Source of the DNA: an uncultured Klebsiella sp.
GTDB lineage: Bacteria; Pseudomonadota; Gammaproteobacteria; Enterobacterales; Enterobacteriaceae
Assembly (NCBI GenBank): GCA_902490055.1
Contig: CABUCP010000080.1
Span: forward strand, 1 to 9,469
Direction of reading: 5' to 3'
Length of the DNA stretch: 9,469 nt
The notes under the pieces are model-generated. The model made no database searches and was not told where the DNA came from. It saw only the letters and a list, made by a program, of their open reading frames with translations. Made by a program: the position numbers and the translations under genes. Positions 1 to 8,398 of the stretch are shown one piece after another (position 1 is the first letter of the stretch; each line of letters starts with the position of its first letter).

Positions 1-89
1 TTGGCGCTCATGAAAGGGTCGCTGACCGCTACTGGTGGGTTCGCCATTACGATAAACGCTGCCGCCGTGACCAGCATCGTCACAGCTAA
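1..89 (+). CDS. ychH: YchH, C-terminal end only (partial)
   Basis: This is the 3' end of a plus-strand gene entering from the left edge. The codons begin at position 3 and end in TAA at 87-89. The readable tail has a Tyr-Trp-Trp-Val-Arg-His-Tyr-Asp core followed by a basic, Arg- and His-rich end. From memory this matches the C-terminus of the small inner-membrane stress-associated protein YchH of E. coli (about 92 residues), whose membrane segments would lie upstream and are not in the window. The neighbourhood agrees, because in E. coli ychH also converges on dauA. Only 28 codons are visible, so the identification rests on the tail motif plus synteny. Function is poorly known; in E. coli it has been linked to stress resistance and biofilm traits. 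Confidence 0.8.
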   Translation, partial: GAHERVADRYWWVRHYDKRCRRDQHRHS

Positions 90-98
90 CTGACTTCA

Positions 99-140
99 GC
101 TCGCCGAAGGCGTAAACCTTGCGGCGAGCGTTCGTTTATC
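99..140 (+). terminator. Hairpin between convergent ychH and dauA, probable terminator
   Basis: An inverted repeat pairs GCTCGCCG (99-106) and AAGG (107-110) with CCTT (117-120) and CGGCGAGC (122-129). The loop is CGTAAA and one G (121) is bulged. On the plus strand the tail GTTCGTTTAT (130-139) is moderately T-rich, so termination of ychH is the better reading. On the minus strand the downstream tail is not T-rich, so termination of dauA here would be weak or Rho-assisted. The hairpin fills almost the whole 58-bp gap between the two stop codons. Confidence 0.6.
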
Positions 141-147
141 TCGCTAA

Positions 148-1827
148 TCAGATATCCGCCAGCGCCGCATTACGGTCGGGGTAGAAGCTCAGTCGCCCCG
201 GGATCGGCTGGACGCCAGCGCGCGCCAGGGTGCGCAGCGGCTGGAACTCAAGGTTCGATACTCGCAGCTCGCAGCCCTCCGGCAGGCGTTTCACGAAACG
301 CAGGAAGGCGTCAAGGCCGCCGGCGTCGAGTACCGGCACCGCATCCCACTTCAGCACCACCACGCGTTTTCCTTCAATCCGGCTTTCGAGGTCGGTAAAC
401 AGTCCCTCCGCCGCGGCGAAGAACAGCGGCCCGATAACCCGCAGCACCAGTACGTCTTCCGGCACTTCAACGTTCACCGGCGCGAGACGAGTCATGCGCG
501 CGATGCGGCGCATAAACAGCAGTGAAGCCAGCACGATGCCAACGCTAATGGCAATAACCATATCGAACAGCACGGTGAGCGACATACACATCAGCAAGAC
601 GATGATGTCGTCTTTCGGGCCGTGGCGCAGCAGGTTGATAACTTTATGCGCTTCGCTCATGTTCCATGCCACCATCAGCAGCAGGGCGGCCATTGCTGAA
701 AGCGGCAGCCAGGAGAGCAGCGGCGCAAGGACCAGCAGTGCGAGGATCACCAGCAGCGCGTGGATCACTGCCGAAATCGGCGATGTTGCGCCAGCGCGCA
801 CGTTAGCCGCGGAACGGGCAATCGCCGCGGTGGCGGTAATCCCACCGAAGAACGGGGCGACGATATTGCCCAGACCCTGGCCAATAAGCTCGCTGTTGGC
901 TTTGTGTTTGGTCCCGGTCATGCCGTCGAGCACCACGGCGCACAGCAGCGACTCAATGGCGCCAAGCATCGCCATCGAAAAGGCGGCGGGGAGCAACGCT
1001 TGCAGCGAAGCCCAGCTCAGGGTGAACTCTGAACCCGGCATATCCCACGGCAGCACCAGCTGCGGCAGCAATTGCGGGATACCGTTACCCTGGCTGCCGT
1101 CGGCGAGCACGTAGTGGAACTGCGAGCCGATGGTCGCCACATGGCCGCCGAGCAAATTAACGATACCCATTACCGCACAGCCGGCCAGCAGCGCCGGCAG
1201 GTGCCCCGGCAGGCGAATGCCCAGCCGCGGCCAGAAGATAAGAATGCCGAGAGTGACGACGCCGATCGCCGCATCGCCAATGTTGATTGTTGGCAGGGCC
1301 ATCGCCAGCGCGCCGACTTTCTGCAGATAGTGCTCCGGTACGTGCGCCATCTGCAGGCCGAGAAAATCTTTAATTTGCATGGTACCAATAGTGATACCTA
1401 TACCGGAGGTAAACCCGAGAGTGACCGACAGCGGAATATATTCAATCAGGCGGCCAAAGCGGGCGAGGCCGAATAGAATTAAGAAAATACCCGACATCAG
1501 CGTCGCCACCAGCAGGCCGGCAAGGCCAAACTGCTGCGACACCGGATAAAGAATCACCACAAACGCCGCGGTGGGGCCGGAAACGCTAAAGCGCGAACCG
1601 CCGGTCAGGGCGATCACAATCCCCGCCACCGCCGAAGTGTACAGGCCATACTGCGGCGCCACGCCGCTCCCTATCGCCAGGGCCATCGCCAGCGGGATAG
1701 CGATAATCCCGACCGTTATCCCGGCAATGACATCGCGAGTGAAGCGCGATGCGGTGTACTTTTCTTTCCAGCAAGCGTCGATGAGGGCGCGGAAAGGCAT
1801 CACATGTGAGGAAAATAATCTATTCAC
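148..1827 (-). CDS. dauA: DauA, SulP-family C4-dicarboxylate transporter with STAS domain
   Basis: This inner-membrane carrier belongs to the SulP/SLC26 family. The E. coli homologue (formerly YchM) takes up succinate and other C4-dicarboxylates aerobically at acidic pH. At 559 residues it equals the E. coli length. Residues about 30-440 are a run of hydrophobic segments with the conserved SulP region [10 protein letters not shown] near residue 80. Residues about 451-559 form a cytoplasmic STAS domain; in E. coli this domain was crystallised bound to acyl carrier protein. Its [10 protein letters not shown] loop (about 499-508) has Ala where anti-sigma-antagonist STAS proteins carry a phosphorylated Ser, so that type of phosphoswitch is not expected. 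The start read here is GTG (1825-1827), matching the E. coli N-terminus; an ATG nine codons in (1798-1800) is the alternative. The ribosome site is weak (GGATG about 11 nt upstream). The gene follows prs on the same strand, separated by a strong terminator, so it probably has its own promoter. Confidence 0.95.
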   Translation of the reverse strand: MNRLFSSHVMPFRALIDACWKEKYTASRFTRDVIAGITVGIIAIPLAMALAIGSGVAPQYGLYTSAVAGIVIALTGGSRFSVSGPTAAFVVILYPVSQQFGLAGLLVATLMSGIFLILFGLARFGRLIEYIPLSVTLGFTSGIGITIGTMQIKDFLGLQMAHVPEHYLQKVGALAMALPTINIGDAAIGVVTLGILIFWPRLGIRLPGHLPALLAGCAVMGIVNLLGGHVATIGSQFHYVLADGSQGNGIPQLLPQLVLPWDMPGSEFTLSWASLQALLPAAFSMAMLGAIESLLCAVVLDGMTGTKHKANSELIGQGLGNIVAPFFGGITATAAIARSAANVRAGATSPISAVIHALLVILALLVLAPLLSWLPLSAMAALLLMVAWNMSEAHKVINLLRHGPKDDIIVLLMCMSLTVLFDMVIAISVGIVLASLLFMRRIARMTRLAPVNVEVPEDVLVLRVIGPLFFAAAEGLFTDLESRIEGKRVVVLKWDAVPVLDAGGLDAFLRFVKRLPEGCELRVSNLEFQPLRTLARAGVQPIPGRLSFYPDRNAALADI

Positions 1828-1912
1828 AATAATGTTTCATCCATGAGCGCATCATCTGTCAACTGAATGGCAGGTGAAGGAGGCATTAGTCATACAAATC
1901 TGTTTTGGAAAC

Positions 1913-1938
1913 AAAAAAACCCGCCGCAGCGGGTTTTT
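1913..1938 (-). terminator. Rho-independent terminator of prs
   Basis: AAAAACCCGC (1915-1924) pairs perfectly with GCGGGTTTTT (1929-1938) around a 4-nt loop. Read on the minus strand, the G+C stem is followed by seven T residues (1919-1913). It begins 14 bp past the prs stop codon. The symmetry means it could also work on the plus strand, but no plus-strand gene precedes it. It separates prs transcription from dauA. Confidence 0.9.
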
Positions 1939-1951
1939 CGGCTGGGCTCGA

Positions 1952-2983
<1,032 letters not shown>

Positions 2984-3022
2984 TTAAAGAGCGCGATGCA
3001 ACGTCTGGAACAAGTGACGTTG

Positions 3023-3892
3023 TCACCGTGACTCAGCTTGCCCGGCGATGGTTTGTGCTAGCGGCGAGAGGTTAACGCCTCGCGCGACAAAACCGTTCAG
3101 CCATTCCGGGGCTTGCTCAAGCACCTGACGAGCGGAGGATTCGGTGTCAAATTCGGCAAAGACACAGGCTCCTGTGCCAGTCAGGCGCGACGGCGCGTAT
3201 TCTAACAGCCAGGAAAGCGCCGCATCAACCTCACGAAAACGTTTTCTTGCGATAACCTCGCAATCGTTGCCGAATTCACAGTTTAGTAAGGTATTAATTG
3301 ACCTGCTCGGGGTATTACGTGGTAGGTCCGGATCGCGAAAAATGATCGGCGTCGGAATACTCACCCCAGGATGCGCCACCAGGTACCATTTTTCCGGTGG
3401 GTCGACCGGAGTCAGAATTTCACCGACCCCTTCGGCAAACGCCGCGTGTCCGCGCACGAAAACCGGCACATCGGCGCCGAGCTGTAGCCCCAGCGTCGCC
3501 AGTTCATCTTCGCTCAGCCCGCAGCCCCACAGATGATTCAACGCCACCAGTACCGTCGCGGCGTTAGAAGAACCGCCGCCCAGACCGCCGCCCATCGGCA
3601 GACGCTTGTCGATGCTGATATCGGCGCCGCTGCCGGCCGGTAGCTGGCCGTGAGACGCTGCCGCCGCCATCAGTAGCCTGGCGGCGCGAATAATCAGATT
3701 TTCTTCGTCCGCTACGCCGGCGACCGGCGTTAGCAGCCGCAGCTTCCCATCGCGGCGCGGTTCAATGGTCAAGGTGTCGCCATAATCGAGAAACTGGAAC
3801 AGCGTCTGCAGCGTATGGTAGCCATCGGCGCGCTGGCCGGTGATGTACAAAAACAGATTCAGTTTTGCAGGGGCGGGCCAGCGACTCATCAT
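3023..3892 (-). CDS. ispE: 4-diphosphocytidyl-2-C-methyl-D-erythritol kinase
   Basis: IspE phosphorylates the 2-hydroxyl of CDP-methylerythritol with ATP, the fourth step of the MEP route to isoprenoids, in the cytosol. It is a GHMP-family kinase. Catalytic Lys10 lies in [21 protein letters not shown], the Gly-rich ATP loop is [12 protein letters not shown] (101-112), catalytic Asp141 is in LGADVPVF, and the GTGACVF motif spans 239-245. The start ATG (3890-3892) overlaps the lolB TGA by 4 nt, and a second ATG follows at once (3887-3889); the first gives the same spacing to the conserved Trp-Pro as in E. coli. At 289 residues it is six longer than the E. coli enzyme, through a divergent C-terminal tail after NLSPL. 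The codons for Ala-Arg-Lys-Arg-Phe-Arg (about 215-220) also contain the PurR box for prs, and the prs promoter lies just downstream within this gene. Confidence 0.97.
   Translation of the reverse strand: MMSRWPAPAKLNLFLYITGQRADGYHTLQTLFQFLDYGDTLTIEPRRDGKLRLLTPVAGVADEENLIIRAARLLMAAAASHGQLPAGSGADISIDKRLPMGGGLGGGSSNAATVLVALNHLWGCGLSEDELATLGLQLGADVPVFVRGHAAFAEGVGEILTPVDPPEKWYLVAHPGVSIPTPIIFRDPDLPRNTPSRSINTLLNCEFGNDCEVIARKRFREVDAALSWLLEYAPSRLTGTGACVFAEFDTESSARQVLEQAPEWLNGFVARGVNLSPLAQTIAGQAESR
3199..3228 (-). promoter_or_regulatory. Probable sigma70 promoter of prs, inside ispE
   Basis: On the minus strand, TTGATG (3223-3228, 4 of 6 to the -35 consensus) and TAGAAT (3199-3204, 5 of 6 to the -10 consensus) are 18 nt apart. 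Transcription would start near 3192, giving prs a leader of roughly 290 nt. That fits the unusually long untranslated leader (about 300 nt) reported for E. coli prs. The promoter lies wholly inside the ispE coding region, immediately downstream of a PurR box. Confidence 0.65.
3233..3248 (-). promoter_or_regulatory. PurR operator (PUR box) upstream of the prs promoter, inside ispE
   Basis: Minus-strand AAGAAAACGTTTTCGT matches the PurR consensus ACGCAAACGTTTTCGT at 14 of 16 positions. It has a perfect 12-bp palindromic core, GAAAACGTTTTC (3235-3246), with the central CG that PurR requires. It ends 4 bp upstream of the proposed -35 hexamer. PurR with hypoxanthine or guanine is known to repress prs in E. 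coli, so this is the natural operator. Confidence 0.7.
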
Positions 3893-4503
3893 TTCACAAT
3901 CCAGTTATCCATTTTCAGCTTAATGCGCTGACTGCCGTTGTTAAGTTCCATATTCGACGGCAGGGTCGGTTTGGTATCGCTGGTGTAGCCGCTGTAGGTC
4001 ACGTGCCAGGTTTTACCATTCTGCGTGTAGTTAAGTTCGCGCAGGCGATATTGATCGTCTAACGAATAGTCGGTGGCATCGCCCGGCAGGCCGATAATCC
4101 ACTGGCGCAGGCTGTTAAGCGGGATCGGCATACCGGTCAGGCGGCCAATCATCTCTTCGGCGTCGGTGGCGTTATAGGTCTGGCCCTTATTATCAATAAG
4201 CTGCACGCCGCCCGGCTGCGCGGTCAGTGACAGTTCGGTGCTGCCCAGCGGATTGGTCAGCAGCAGGCGATAGCGATCCTGCCCGGTTTGCTGCCAGAAG
4301 AAGCGGGCATACACTTTCTGCTCATCGGAAAGATACGCAAACGCCCCGCGGGTCTGGAACTGATTCAGATTGCGGACATCTTGCTGGTGCTGGCGCCACT
4401 GGGGAGAATCCGGGCTTTTGCCGGGCCCTTGCGGCGGGGTGTTGATTGCACAGGCGGTCAGAACGAGGCTTGCCAACGGCAGCAGGCGGAACAGTCGATT
4501 CAT
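3889..4503 (-). CDS. lolB: Outer-membrane lipoprotein insertion protein LolB
   Basis: LolB accepts lipoproteins from periplasmic LolA and inserts them into the inner leaflet of the outer membrane; it is itself an outer-membrane lipoprotein. The first 17 residues form a lipoprotein signal peptide with a Leu-Thr-Ala-Cys lipobox, giving lipidated Cys18. Residue +2 is Ala, not the Asp that would retain it in the inner membrane. The mature part contains the conserved segment TNPLGSTEL (83-91); its Leu86 aligns with the protruding-loop Leu needed for membrane insertion in E. coli. The C-terminus [10 protein letters not shown] is characteristic. Length is 204 residues, against about 207 in E. coli, the difference being a shorter N-terminus. 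Residues 19-27 vary, as is usual for the tether. The ATG at 4501-4503 has AAGGA 12 nt upstream. The gene heads the minus-strand series, its TGA overlaps the ispE start, and it is divergent from hemA. Confidence 0.96.
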   Translation of the reverse strand: MNRLFRLLPLASLVLTACAINTPPQGPGKSPDSPQWRQHQQDVRNLNQFQTRGAFAYLSDEQKVYARFFWQQTGQDRYRLLLTNPLGSTELSLTAQPGGVQLIDNKGQTYNATDAEEMIGRLTGMPIPLNSLRQWIIGLPGDATDYSLDDQYRLRELNYTQNGKTWHVTYSGYTSDTKPTLPSNMELNNGSQRIKLKMDNWIVK

Positions 4504-4632
4504 AATGATGACAAATCCTTGATGTCTACAGTGAAATGCGGCGACTGGATGGATCGCACACCGATTTGTGTAGCGGGTTGCAATAATAACCCTTAATGCT
4601 AGCGTCGCAGGCCGATAGCGTCTACGTTCAAG

Positions 4633-4646
4633 TTGTCTGAAATCAA
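4633..4646. promoter_or_regulatory. Candidate FNR-type site upstream of hemA
   Basis: TTGTC-TGAA-ATCAA matches the FNR consensus TTGAT-N4-ATCAA at 8 of 10 defined bases, with one perfect half-site. Its centre is about 137 bp before the hemA ATG, roughly 100 bp upstream of the likely start of transcription. E. coli hemA is known to respond to oxygen through Fnr and ArcA, which makes the match plausible but does not prove it. Confidence 0.3.
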
Positions 4647-4703
4647 AAAATTACCGTTACTGGCTATTAAACCCTGACTATTACTCCAAAAGGGGAGCGT
4701 CTC

Positions 4704-4732
4704 TTTTATTGATTACGCGCATCCTGTATGAT
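4704..4732 (+). promoter_or_regulatory. Candidate hemA promoter
   Basis: TATGAT at 4727-4732 matches the -10 consensus at 5 of 6 positions and lies 43 bp before the hemA ATG. The -35 side is poor: TTTTAT (4704-4709, 17-bp spacer) or TTTATT (4705-4710, 16-bp spacer). A better hexamer, TTGATT (4709-4714), is only 12 bp away, too close to pair with it. The -10 is believable, but full promoter structure is uncertain. Confidence 0.4.
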
Positions 4733-4775
4733 GCGCTCAGACTAACCTTAGCAACGCTGGTACTATTCCCTCACC

Positions 4776-6032
4776 ATGACCCTTTTAGCTCTTGGCATCA
4801 ACCACAAAACAGCTCCGGTAGCGCTGCGAGAACGCGTAACGTTTTCGCCGGATACGCTCGATAAGGCGCTGGAGAGCTTACTGGCTCAGCCAATGGTGCA
4901 GGGCGGGGTGGTGCTATCAACCTGTAACCGCACCGAGCTGTATCTCAGCGTTGAAGAGCAGGACAACCTGCAGGAAGCGCTGATTCGCTGGCTGTGCGAT
5001 TACCACGGGCTCAACGAAGAAGACCTGCGTAAAAGCCTCTACTGGCATCAGGATAACGATGCCGTCAGCCATCTGATGCGCGTCGCCAGCGGGCTTGATT
5101 CGCTGGTTCTCGGCGAGCCGCAAATTCTCGGTCAGGTGAAGAAAGCCTTCGCCGACTCCAGCCGCGGCCATCTCAACGTGAGCGAACTGGAGCGGATGTT
5201 CCAGAAGTCGTTCTCGGTGGCCAAACGCGTGCGTACCGAAACCGATATCGGCGCCAGCGCGGTCTCCGTCGCGTTTGCCGCCTGTACGTTGGCGCGGCAA
5301 ATCTTTGAATCGCTCGCCAGCGTTACGGTGCTGTTAGTCGGCGCCGGCGAAACCATCGAACTGGTGGCCCGCCATCTACGCGAACACAACGTGCGTAAAA
5401 TGGTGATCGCCAACCGTACTCGCGAACGCGCTCAGGCGCTGGCGGATGAAGTCGGCGCAGAAGTCATCGCGCTTAGCGATATCGACGAGCGGCTGAAAGA
5501 GGCCGATATTATTATCAGTTCTACTGCCAGCCCGCTGCCGATTATCGGTAAAGGGATGGTTGAGCGCGCGCTGAAGGCGCGCCGCAATCAGCCGATGCTG
5601 CTGGTGGACATCGCGGTGCCCCGCGATGTCGAACCGGAAGTCGGTAAGCTTGCCAACGCCTACCTGTACAGCGTCGACGACCTGCAAAACATCATTCAGC
5701 ACAACCTGGCGCAGCGTAAGGCGGCGGCGGTGCAGGCGGAATCGATCGTCGAGCAGGAGACCAGTGAATTTATGGCCTGGCTGCGCGCCCAAAGCGCCAG
5801 CGAGACTATCCGCGAATATCGTTCCCAATCCGAGCAGGTTCGCGAGGAGCTGACGGCGAAAGCGCTTGCCGCGCTGGCGCAGGGCGGCGATGCGCAGGAA
5901 ATCATGCAAGATCTGGCCCGTAAGCTGACCAACCGCCTGATCCACGCTCCAACCAAATCACTTCAGCAGGCCGCCCGTGACGGGGATGATGAACGCCTGC
6001 ATATTCTGCGCAACAGCCTCGGGCTGGAATAG
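4776..6032 (+). CDS. hemA: Glutamyl-tRNA reductase
   Basis: HemA reduces glutamyl-tRNA(Glu) with NADPH to glutamate-1-semialdehyde, the first committed step of the C5 route to heme, siroheme and other tetrapyrroles. It has 418 residues, as in E. coli. The catalytic domain (about 1-160) has the nucleophile Cys50 in [10 protein letters not shown] and His99. The glutamyl-tRNA reductase signature runs through [24 protein letters not shown] (residues 99-122). The NADPH domain (about 170-310) has VLLVGAGE (185-192) and ANRTRERA (212-219). The C-terminal helices (about 320-418) are the dimerisation domain. The N-terminus [13 protein letters not shown] is the region through which heme-dependent proteolysis controls E. 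coli and Salmonella HemA. The ATG at 4776 has no clear Shine-Dalgarno sequence, so its initiation may be weak. It is first in the hemA-prfA-prmC series; prfA starts 40 nt after its stop. Confidence 0.98.
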   Translation: MTLLALGINHKTAPVALRERVTFSPDTLDKALESLLAQPMVQGGVVLSTCNRTELYLSVEEQDNLQEALIRWLCDYHGLNEEDLRKSLYWHQDNDAVSHLMRVASGLDSLVLGEPQILGQVKKAFADSSRGHLNVSELERMFQKSFSVAKRVRTETDIGASAVSVAFAACTLARQIFESLASVTVLLVGAGETIELVARHLREHNVRKMVIANRTRERAQALADEVGAEVIALSDIDERLKEADIIISSTASPLPIIGKGMVERALKARRNQPMLLVDIAVPRDVEPEVGKLANAYLYSVDDLQNIIQHNLAQRKAAAVQAESIVEQETSEFMAWLRAQSASETIREYRSQSEQVREELTAKALAALAQGGDAQEIMQDLARKLTNRLIHAPTKSLQQAARDGDDERLHILRNSLGLE

Positions 6033-6072
6033 CGCACATTTCTCTATTTAAAGACAGGGTGAATTCACGCCT

Positions 6073-7155
6073 ATGAAGCCTTCTATTGTTGATAAACTGG
6101 AAGCTCTGTACGAACGCCATGAAGAAGTTCAGGCGCTGCTTGGCGACGCCGCCACCATTGCCGACCAGGACCGTTTCCGCGCGCTATCGCGGGAGTATGC
6201 TCAACTGGGCGATGTGGCCCGCTGCTATACCGACTGGCGCCAGGTGCAGGATGATATTGAAACCGCGCAGATGATGCTCGACGATCCGGAAATGCGCGAG
6301 ATGGCGCAGGAAGAGCTGCGCGACGCCAAAGAAAAAAGCGAAGCGCTGGAACAACAGCTGCAGGTTCTGCTGCTGCCGAAAGACCCGGACGATGAACGCA
6401 ACGCCTTTGTCGAAGTACGCGCCGGTACCGGCGGCGATGAAGCGGCGCTGTTCGCCGGCGATCTGTTCCGTATGTACAGCCGTTACGCCGAAGCGCGCCG
6501 CTGGCGGGTTGAAATCATGAGCGCCAACGAAGGCGAACATGGCGGATTTAAAGAAGTGATTGCCAAAATCAGCGGCGATGGCGTTTACGGGCGACTGAAA
6601 TTTGAATCCGGCGGCCACCGCGTCCAGCGCGTTCCGGCAACCGAATCGCAGGGACGTATCCATACCTCCGCCTGTACCGTGGCGGTGATGCCGGAACTGC
6701 CGGAAGCCGAAATGCCGGATATCAACCCGGCGGATCTGCGTATTGATACCTTCCGCTCCTCGGGCGCGGGCGGCCAGCACGTCAACACCACCGACTCCGC
6801 TATCCGTATTACCCACTTGCCGACCGGTATCGTCGTTGAATGTCAGGACGAACGTTCGCAGCACAAGAACAAAGCCAAGGCGCTGTCGGTGCTGGGCGCG
6901 CGTATTCGCGCCGCCGAAGTGGCCAAGCGTCAGCAGGCGGAAGCTTCTACCCGCCGTAACCTGCTGGGTAGCGGCGATCGTAGCGACCGTAACCGTACCT
7001 ATAACTTCCCGCAGGGCCGCGTGACCGACCACCGCATCAACCTGACCCTTTACCGTCTGGATGAAACCATGGAAGGCAAACTGGATATGCTGATCGAACC
7101 GATTGTGCAGGAATTCCAGGCTGACCAGCTGGCGGCGCTTTCCGAGCAGGAATGA
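6073..7155 (+). CDS. prfA: Peptide chain release factor 1 (RF1)
   Basis: RF1 recognises UAA and UAG stop codons on the ribosome and triggers hydrolysis of peptidyl-tRNA. It has 360 residues, the E. coli length. The N-terminal part (about 1-100) is helical and charged. The stop-codon-reading tripeptide Pro-Ala-Thr is at 188-190, typical of RF1 rather than RF2 (Ser-Pro-Phe). The catalytic Gly-Gly-Gln is at 233-235 in [15 protein letters not shown], and Gln235 is the residue methylated by PrmC. The ATG at 6073 has GGTGA about 12 nt upstream. The stop TGA (7153-7155) is itself an RF2-only codon, so RF1 is not needed to end its own translation. The last bases overlap prmC in an ATGATG hexamer, implying translational coupling of substrate and modifying enzyme. 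Confidence 0.98.
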   Translation: MKPSIVDKLEALYERHEEVQALLGDAATIADQDRFRALSREYAQLGDVARCYTDWRQVQDDIETAQMMLDDPEMREMAQEELRDAKEKSEALEQQLQVLLLPKDPDDERNAFVEVRAGTGGDEAALFAGDLFRMYSRYAEARRWRVEIMSANEGEHGGFKEVIAKISGDGVYGRLKFESGGHRVQRVPATESQGRIHTSACTVAVMPELPEAEMPDINPADLRIDTFRSSGAGGQHVNTTDSAIRITHLPTGIVVECQDERSQHKNKAKALSVLGARIRAAEVAKRQQAEASTRRNLLGSGDRSDRNRTYNFPQGRVTDHRINLTLYRLDETMEGKLDMLIEPIVQEFQADQLAALSEQE

Positions 7156-8006
7156 TGACCTTTCGACAGTGGCTCACTCAGGCAATCGCCCGGCTCGATG
7201 CGAGCGACAGCCCGCGCCGCGATGCCGAGATTTTACTGGGGCATGTCACCGGCAAAGCGCGGACCTGGATCCTCGCTTTTGACGAAACCGTCCTGACGGC
7301 GGAACAGCTGGCGCAACTGGACGCATTGCTGGCGCGCCGCGCCAACGGCGAGCCGGTTGCCCATCTGGTTGGCCAGCGCGAATTCTGGTCTCTGCCGCTG
7401 TTTGTCTCGCCGGCGACGCTGATCCCGCGCCCGGACACCGAATGTCTGGTCGAGCAGGCGCTGGCGCGTTTGCCGCGGACGGCGTGTCGCATCCTCGACC
7501 TTGGCACCGGCACCGGCGCTATTGCGCTGGCGCTGGCCAGCGAGCGTCCGGACTGCCTGCTGACCGCCGCCGACGTTATGCCGGACGCCGTGGCGCTCGC
7601 CGCGCGCAATGTCGCCCATCTCGCTATCGACAATGTCACCGTGCTGCAGAGCGACTGGTTTAGCGCGCTGAATGGGCAGCAGTTCGCGATGATCGTCAGT
7701 AATCCCCCTTATATCGACGAAGCCGATCCGCACCTGGCCGAGGGCGATGTCCGCTTTGAGCCGAAAACGGCGCTGGTCGCCGCCGACCAGGGGCTGGCCG
7801 ACCTGGCGCATATTATCAACGAGGGGCGGCAGTTTCTGCAGCCCGGCGGATTTATGTTGCTGGAGCACGGCTGGAAGCAGGGCGAGGCGGTACGTGCGCT
7901 CTTTAACGCCGCGGGCTATTGCGATGTCGAAACCTGCCGCGATTATGGCGATAACGAACGGTTGACCCTCGGGCGTTGGCCGCACAAGGAGCAAGCTGGC
8001 CAATGA
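7152..8006 (+). CDS. prmC: Release factor N5-glutamine methyltransferase
   Basis: PrmC uses S-adenosylmethionine to N5-methylate the GGQ glutamine of RF1 and RF2, increasing release efficiency. It has 284 residues if started at 7152, or 283 from the second ATG at 7155, which aligns better with the E. coli N-terminus (a Trp at residue 6). The N-terminal helical RF-binding domain spans about 1-85. The SAM-binding motif I is [12 protein letters not shown] (115-126), and the substrate-glutamine motif NPPY is at 184-187, both intact. The C-terminus after LGR (WPHKEQAGQ) is longer than and different from that of E. coli PrmC (277 residues). The 5' end overlaps prfA and the 3' TGA overlaps the sirB2 ATG, so the gene is embedded in a tight operon. 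The gene was once called hemK because of its place next to hemA, but it has no heme-pathway role. Confidence 0.97.
   Translation: MMTFRQWLTQAIARLDASDSPRRDAEILLGHVTGKARTWILAFDETVLTAEQLAQLDALLARRANGEPVAHLVGQREFWSLPLFVSPATLIPRPDTECLVEQALARLPRTACRILDLGTGTGAIALALASERPDCLLTAADVMPDAVALAARNVAHLAIDNVTVLQSDWFSALNGQQFAMIVSNPPYIDEADPHLAEGDVRFEPKTALVAADQGLADLAHIINEGRQFLQPGGFMLLEHGWKQGEAVRALFNAAGYCDVETCRDYGDNERLTLGRWPHKEQAGQ
7986..7991 (+). promoter_or_regulatory. Ribosome binding site fixing the sirB2 start
   Basis: AAGGAG lies 11 nt before the ATG at 8003-8005, inside the end of prmC. It supports that start over an in-frame ATG at 7976, which lies upstream of this site. Confidence 0.65.
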
Positions 8007-8395
8007 ATTTATTTACTGCAGTCCTCTATTTGCATATTGCCTGCGTGGTGACATCGGTTGGGCTTTTTGTATTGCGTTACTGGTGGACCTACAGCGGCAG
8101 CACGCTGCTGAATCAGCGCTGGGTACGCATTGCGCCGCACTGTAGCGATACGCTGTTGTTCCTCAGCGGCGCCGGGTTAATGGCGATAACGCACTATCTG
8201 CCGTTTACCGAAGATGGCGCATGGCTGACTGAAAAGCTGTTTGGCGTTATCATTTACATCGGATTAGGATTTATTGCGCTGGGCCGACGTCGCCCGCGCC
8301 GTCAGCAGACCCGGTTTATTGCCTTTCTGCTGGCGCTGGTGGTGTTGTTCGTCATCGTTCAACTCGCCATCACAAGAATACCGTTACTGGGGTAA
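8003..8395 (+). CDS. sirB2: SirB2 family inner-membrane protein
   Basis: This 130-residue hydrophobic protein equals E. coli SirB2 (YchQ) in length and position. Four membrane segments are visible at about residues 4-24, 47-66, 77-95 and 102-123, with a basic stretch (GRRRPRRQQTR) between the last two. The ATG at 8003 was chosen because it overlaps the prmC TGA in an ATGA, is preceded by AAGGAG, and starts the first membrane helix; a nine-residue longer reading from 7976 is unlikely. The biochemical role is unknown. The Sir name comes from a Salmonella locus reported to affect invasion-gene expression, and that does not establish a function here. It sits 3 nt before sirB1, suggesting the two are made together. 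Confidence 0.88.
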   Translation: MNLFTAVLYLHIACVVTSVGLFVLRYWWTYSGSTLLNQRWVRIAPHCSDTLLFLSGAGLMAITHYLPFTEDGAWLTEKLFGVIIYIGLGFIALGRRRPRRQQTRFIAFLLALVVLFVIVQLAITRIPLLG

Positions 8396-8398
8396 GAC

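Larger units (their letters stand above)
4504..4775. other. Divergent lolB/hemA intergenic regulatory region
   Basis: This 272-bp stretch must contain the promoters of both outward-facing genes. It holds a candidate hemA -10 element (4727-4732), an FNR-like motif (4633-4646) and a short inverted repeat, GGGTT (4575-4579) with AACCC (4588-4592). I found no convincing -35/-10 pair for lolB and no open reading frame or RNA gene. Confidence 0.6.

Noticed and set aside
230..1114. A 294-codon plus-strand open frame opposite dauA
   Set aside because: Ser/Arg/Thr-rich shadow translation of the reverse of a membrane-protein gene.
1857..1862. A perfect TTGACA on the minus strand upstream of dauA as its -35 element
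   Set aside because: No acceptable -10 hexamer lies 16-18 nt downstream, so I could not support a dauA promoter.
4575..4592. Inverted repeat GGGTT/AACCC between lolB and hemA as a terminator or operator
   Set aside because: The stem is only 5 bp, has no T tract, and matches no operator I can name.
5376..5945. A 189-codon minus-strand open frame opposite hemA
   Set aside because: Antisense to a catalytically complete HemA; composition reflects GC-rich third positions of hemA.
6184..7032. A 282-codon minus-strand open frame opposite prfA
   Set aside because: Antisense shadow of RF1, with low-complexity composition and no plausible ribosome site or promoter.
7976..8002. Nine-residue N-terminal extension of SirB2
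   Set aside because: The AAGGAG site lies downstream of that ATG and properly serves the ATG at 8003, which also gives the usual 130-residue protein.
7233..8003. A 256-codon minus-strand open frame opposite prmC
   Set aside because: Antisense shadow of PrmC, whose own motifs are all intact.
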